The position numbers and the translations under genes are program-made. Positions 12,462-13,295 of a stretch of DNA of 13,295 nt are shown one piece after another (the first letter of the stretch is position 1; every line of letters begins with the position of its first letter). The notes under the pieces are model-generated. The model made no database searches and had not been told where the DNA came from. It worked only from the letters and a program-made list of their open reading frames with translations. This stretch comes from JACDDK01 sp041747155 (lineage in GTDB: Bacteria > Actinomycetota > Rubrobacteria > Rubrobacterales > Rubrobacteraceae), in assembly GCA_041747155.1 (NCBI GenBank), contig JBGTFQ010000156.1, forward strand, positions 1-13,295, read 5' to 3'.

Positions 12462-13295
12462 ATGGACTTATTTGCGCGGGATCTCGAACGTGGGCTGGAT
12501 GAGGCGGAGGTTGGTCCGGGGCACAGGAAGGTCACTGTCCTAGCTGGTTTGGGTTGGATGTTTGACGCGATGGACATCGGGTTGTTGGCGTTTGTGGTGG
12601 CGGCGCTGGCGGCGGAGTGGGATCTCTCGCAGGCCCAAGTAGGTCTGGCTATAAGCATCGGGCTCTTTGGGATGTTCGTGGGCGCGGCGGCTTCTGGTTC
12701 CTTAGCCGACCGATACGGTCGCAAGGCGGTCTTGATGGGGACTCTACTCTTATATTCGGTGGCGACCGGGTTGACCGCGCTCGCCTGGGGCTACGGGGTG
12801 CTCTTGGTTTTGAGATTCATAACGGGGCTAGGCTTGGGCGGAGAGTTGCCGGTAGCCAGTACGCTAGTTTCGGAGGTCGCGCCGACGAAGCGGCGGGGTC
12901 GGATGGTCGTGTTGCTAGAGAGTTTTTGGGCGTATGGTTGGATCCTCGCTGCCTTAATAGGTTTCTTGGTGATCCCAACATTCGGCTGGCGCATAGCGTT
13001 CGTAATAGGCTCCCTCCCCGCCCTCTACGTCATAATCCTGCGCCGCCACCTCCCGGAATCCCCCCGTTACCTCCTGCGCCAGGGAAGACTCGAAGAAGCC
13101 CGCCAAGCCGCCGCCTACTTCGGAGTAAGCACCGCAGAACTAGAAGAAGAGTCGCACCCGCCCGAAACAAAGCCCATGGAAAAGGCGGGTTTGCGGGCGT
13201 TGTGGTCCGGGGACTATACGCGGCGCACGGCGATGTTGTGGGTATTGTGGTTTGGGATGGTGTTTTCGTACTACGGCATCTTCACGTGGTTGCCC
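12462..13295 (+). CDS. niaP: MFS transporter, NiaP (niacin permease)-like, N-terminal part
   Basis: The frame is open from ATG 12462 to the window end, giving the first 278 residues with no stop. The start follows AAGGAG by five bases. Helix 1 contains AGLGWMFDAMDIGLLAF. The loop between helices 2 and 3 carries the MFS motif GSLADRYGRK. Further on come TGLGLGGELPVASTLVSE, RGRMVVLLESFWAYGW and, near the end, VLWFGMVFSYYGIFTWLP. These blocks match my recollection of Bacillus subtilis NiaP (YceI), a proton-driven nicotinate/nicotinamide permease in the sugar/organic-acid symporter branch. The substrate could still be another small organic acid. The promoter is flanked by a 9-bp inverted repeat, so expression is probably repressible. 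Codons alternate between blocks ending in G/T and blocks ending in C/A. Confidence 0.82.
   Translation, partial: MDLFARDLERGLDEAEVGPGHRKVTVLAGLGWMFDAMDIGLLAFVVAALAAEWDLSQAQVGLAISIGLFGMFVGAAASGSLADRYGRKAVLMGTLLLYSVATGLTALAWGYGVLLVLRFITGLGLGGELPVASTLVSEVAPTKRRGRMVVLLESFWAYGWILAALIGFLVIPTFGWRIAFVIGSLPALYVIILRRHLPESPRYLLRQGRLEEARQAAAYFGVSTAELEEESHPPETKPMEKAGLRALWSGDYTRRTAMLWVLWFGMVFSYYGIFTWLP

Noticed and set aside
1..13295. RNA genes, CRISPR arrays, insertion sequences and attachment sites
   Set aside because: I saw no cloverleaf-like sequence with a CCA end, no regularly spaced direct repeats, no transposase motifs and no tRNA-flanked duplication.

Overview
The window is a stretch of bacterial chromosome with protein-coding genes packed on both strands. 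Hand-counted GC is about 63-67% in typical coding blocks. Frequent TTG/GTG starts with GGAGG-type ribosome sites, a DUF4242/SCO4226-type protein, a DUF4174 protein and the general style of the proteins suggest a high-GC actinobacterium, most likely Rubrobacter-like. That placement is an inference from style, not a match. I see no rRNA, tRNA, CRISPR array, transposase or phage gene, and no gene-free stretch longer than about 155 bases.

Layout. 1-1580 (+): the end of a VWA/CoxE-like protein, a Nudix hydrolase overlapping it by ATGA, and a nickel/cobalt transporter with a histidine-rich loop. 1632-1907 (+): a small DUF4242 (nickel-binding type) protein with its own extended -10 promoter and a terminator. 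1961-3231 (-): an NAD(P)-binding atypical SDR followed by a SAM methyltransferase. 3385-7854 (+): a 1257-residue single-chain restriction-modification enzyme with an apparently leaderless start, then a free-standing protein resembling the C-terminal, DarT-neutralising domain of DarG. 7935-8767 (+): a small lipoprotein with 11-residue repeats and a DoxX-like membrane protein. 8851-10616: a thioredoxin-fold cluster. 10705-12330 (+): an AAC(6')-like GNAT and a CPBP-family membrane protease. 12462-end (+): a NiaP-like MFS transporter cut by the window edge, behind a well-formed promoter flanked by a 9-bp inverted repeat.

The main result is in 8851-10226. Two convergent genes, a peroxiredoxin-like protein and a cytoplasmic DsbA/FrnE-like protein, each carry one in-frame UGA exactly where the first cysteine of the CxxC active site belongs (UPYC and UPWC). 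Both are one base away from a TGC cysteine codon. Both have strong homology-like sequence on each side of the UGA, and both have potential RNA hairpins starting at or just after it. The simplest reading is a pair of selenoproteins. Automated gene calling would truncate both after the active site or call them pseudogenes. Next to them lies a DUF4174 (P-DUDES, peroxiredoxin-like fold) gene, and a DoxX-like gene lies upstream, so this looks like a selenium-dependent redox locus. The Sec machinery (selA, selB, selC, selD) must lie elsewhere.

The second point of interest is the restriction-modification enzyme. Its target-recognition region has much lower GC than its flanks, which suggests domain exchange, and it is paired with a DarG-C-terminal-like protein that has no macro domain and no DarT nearby.
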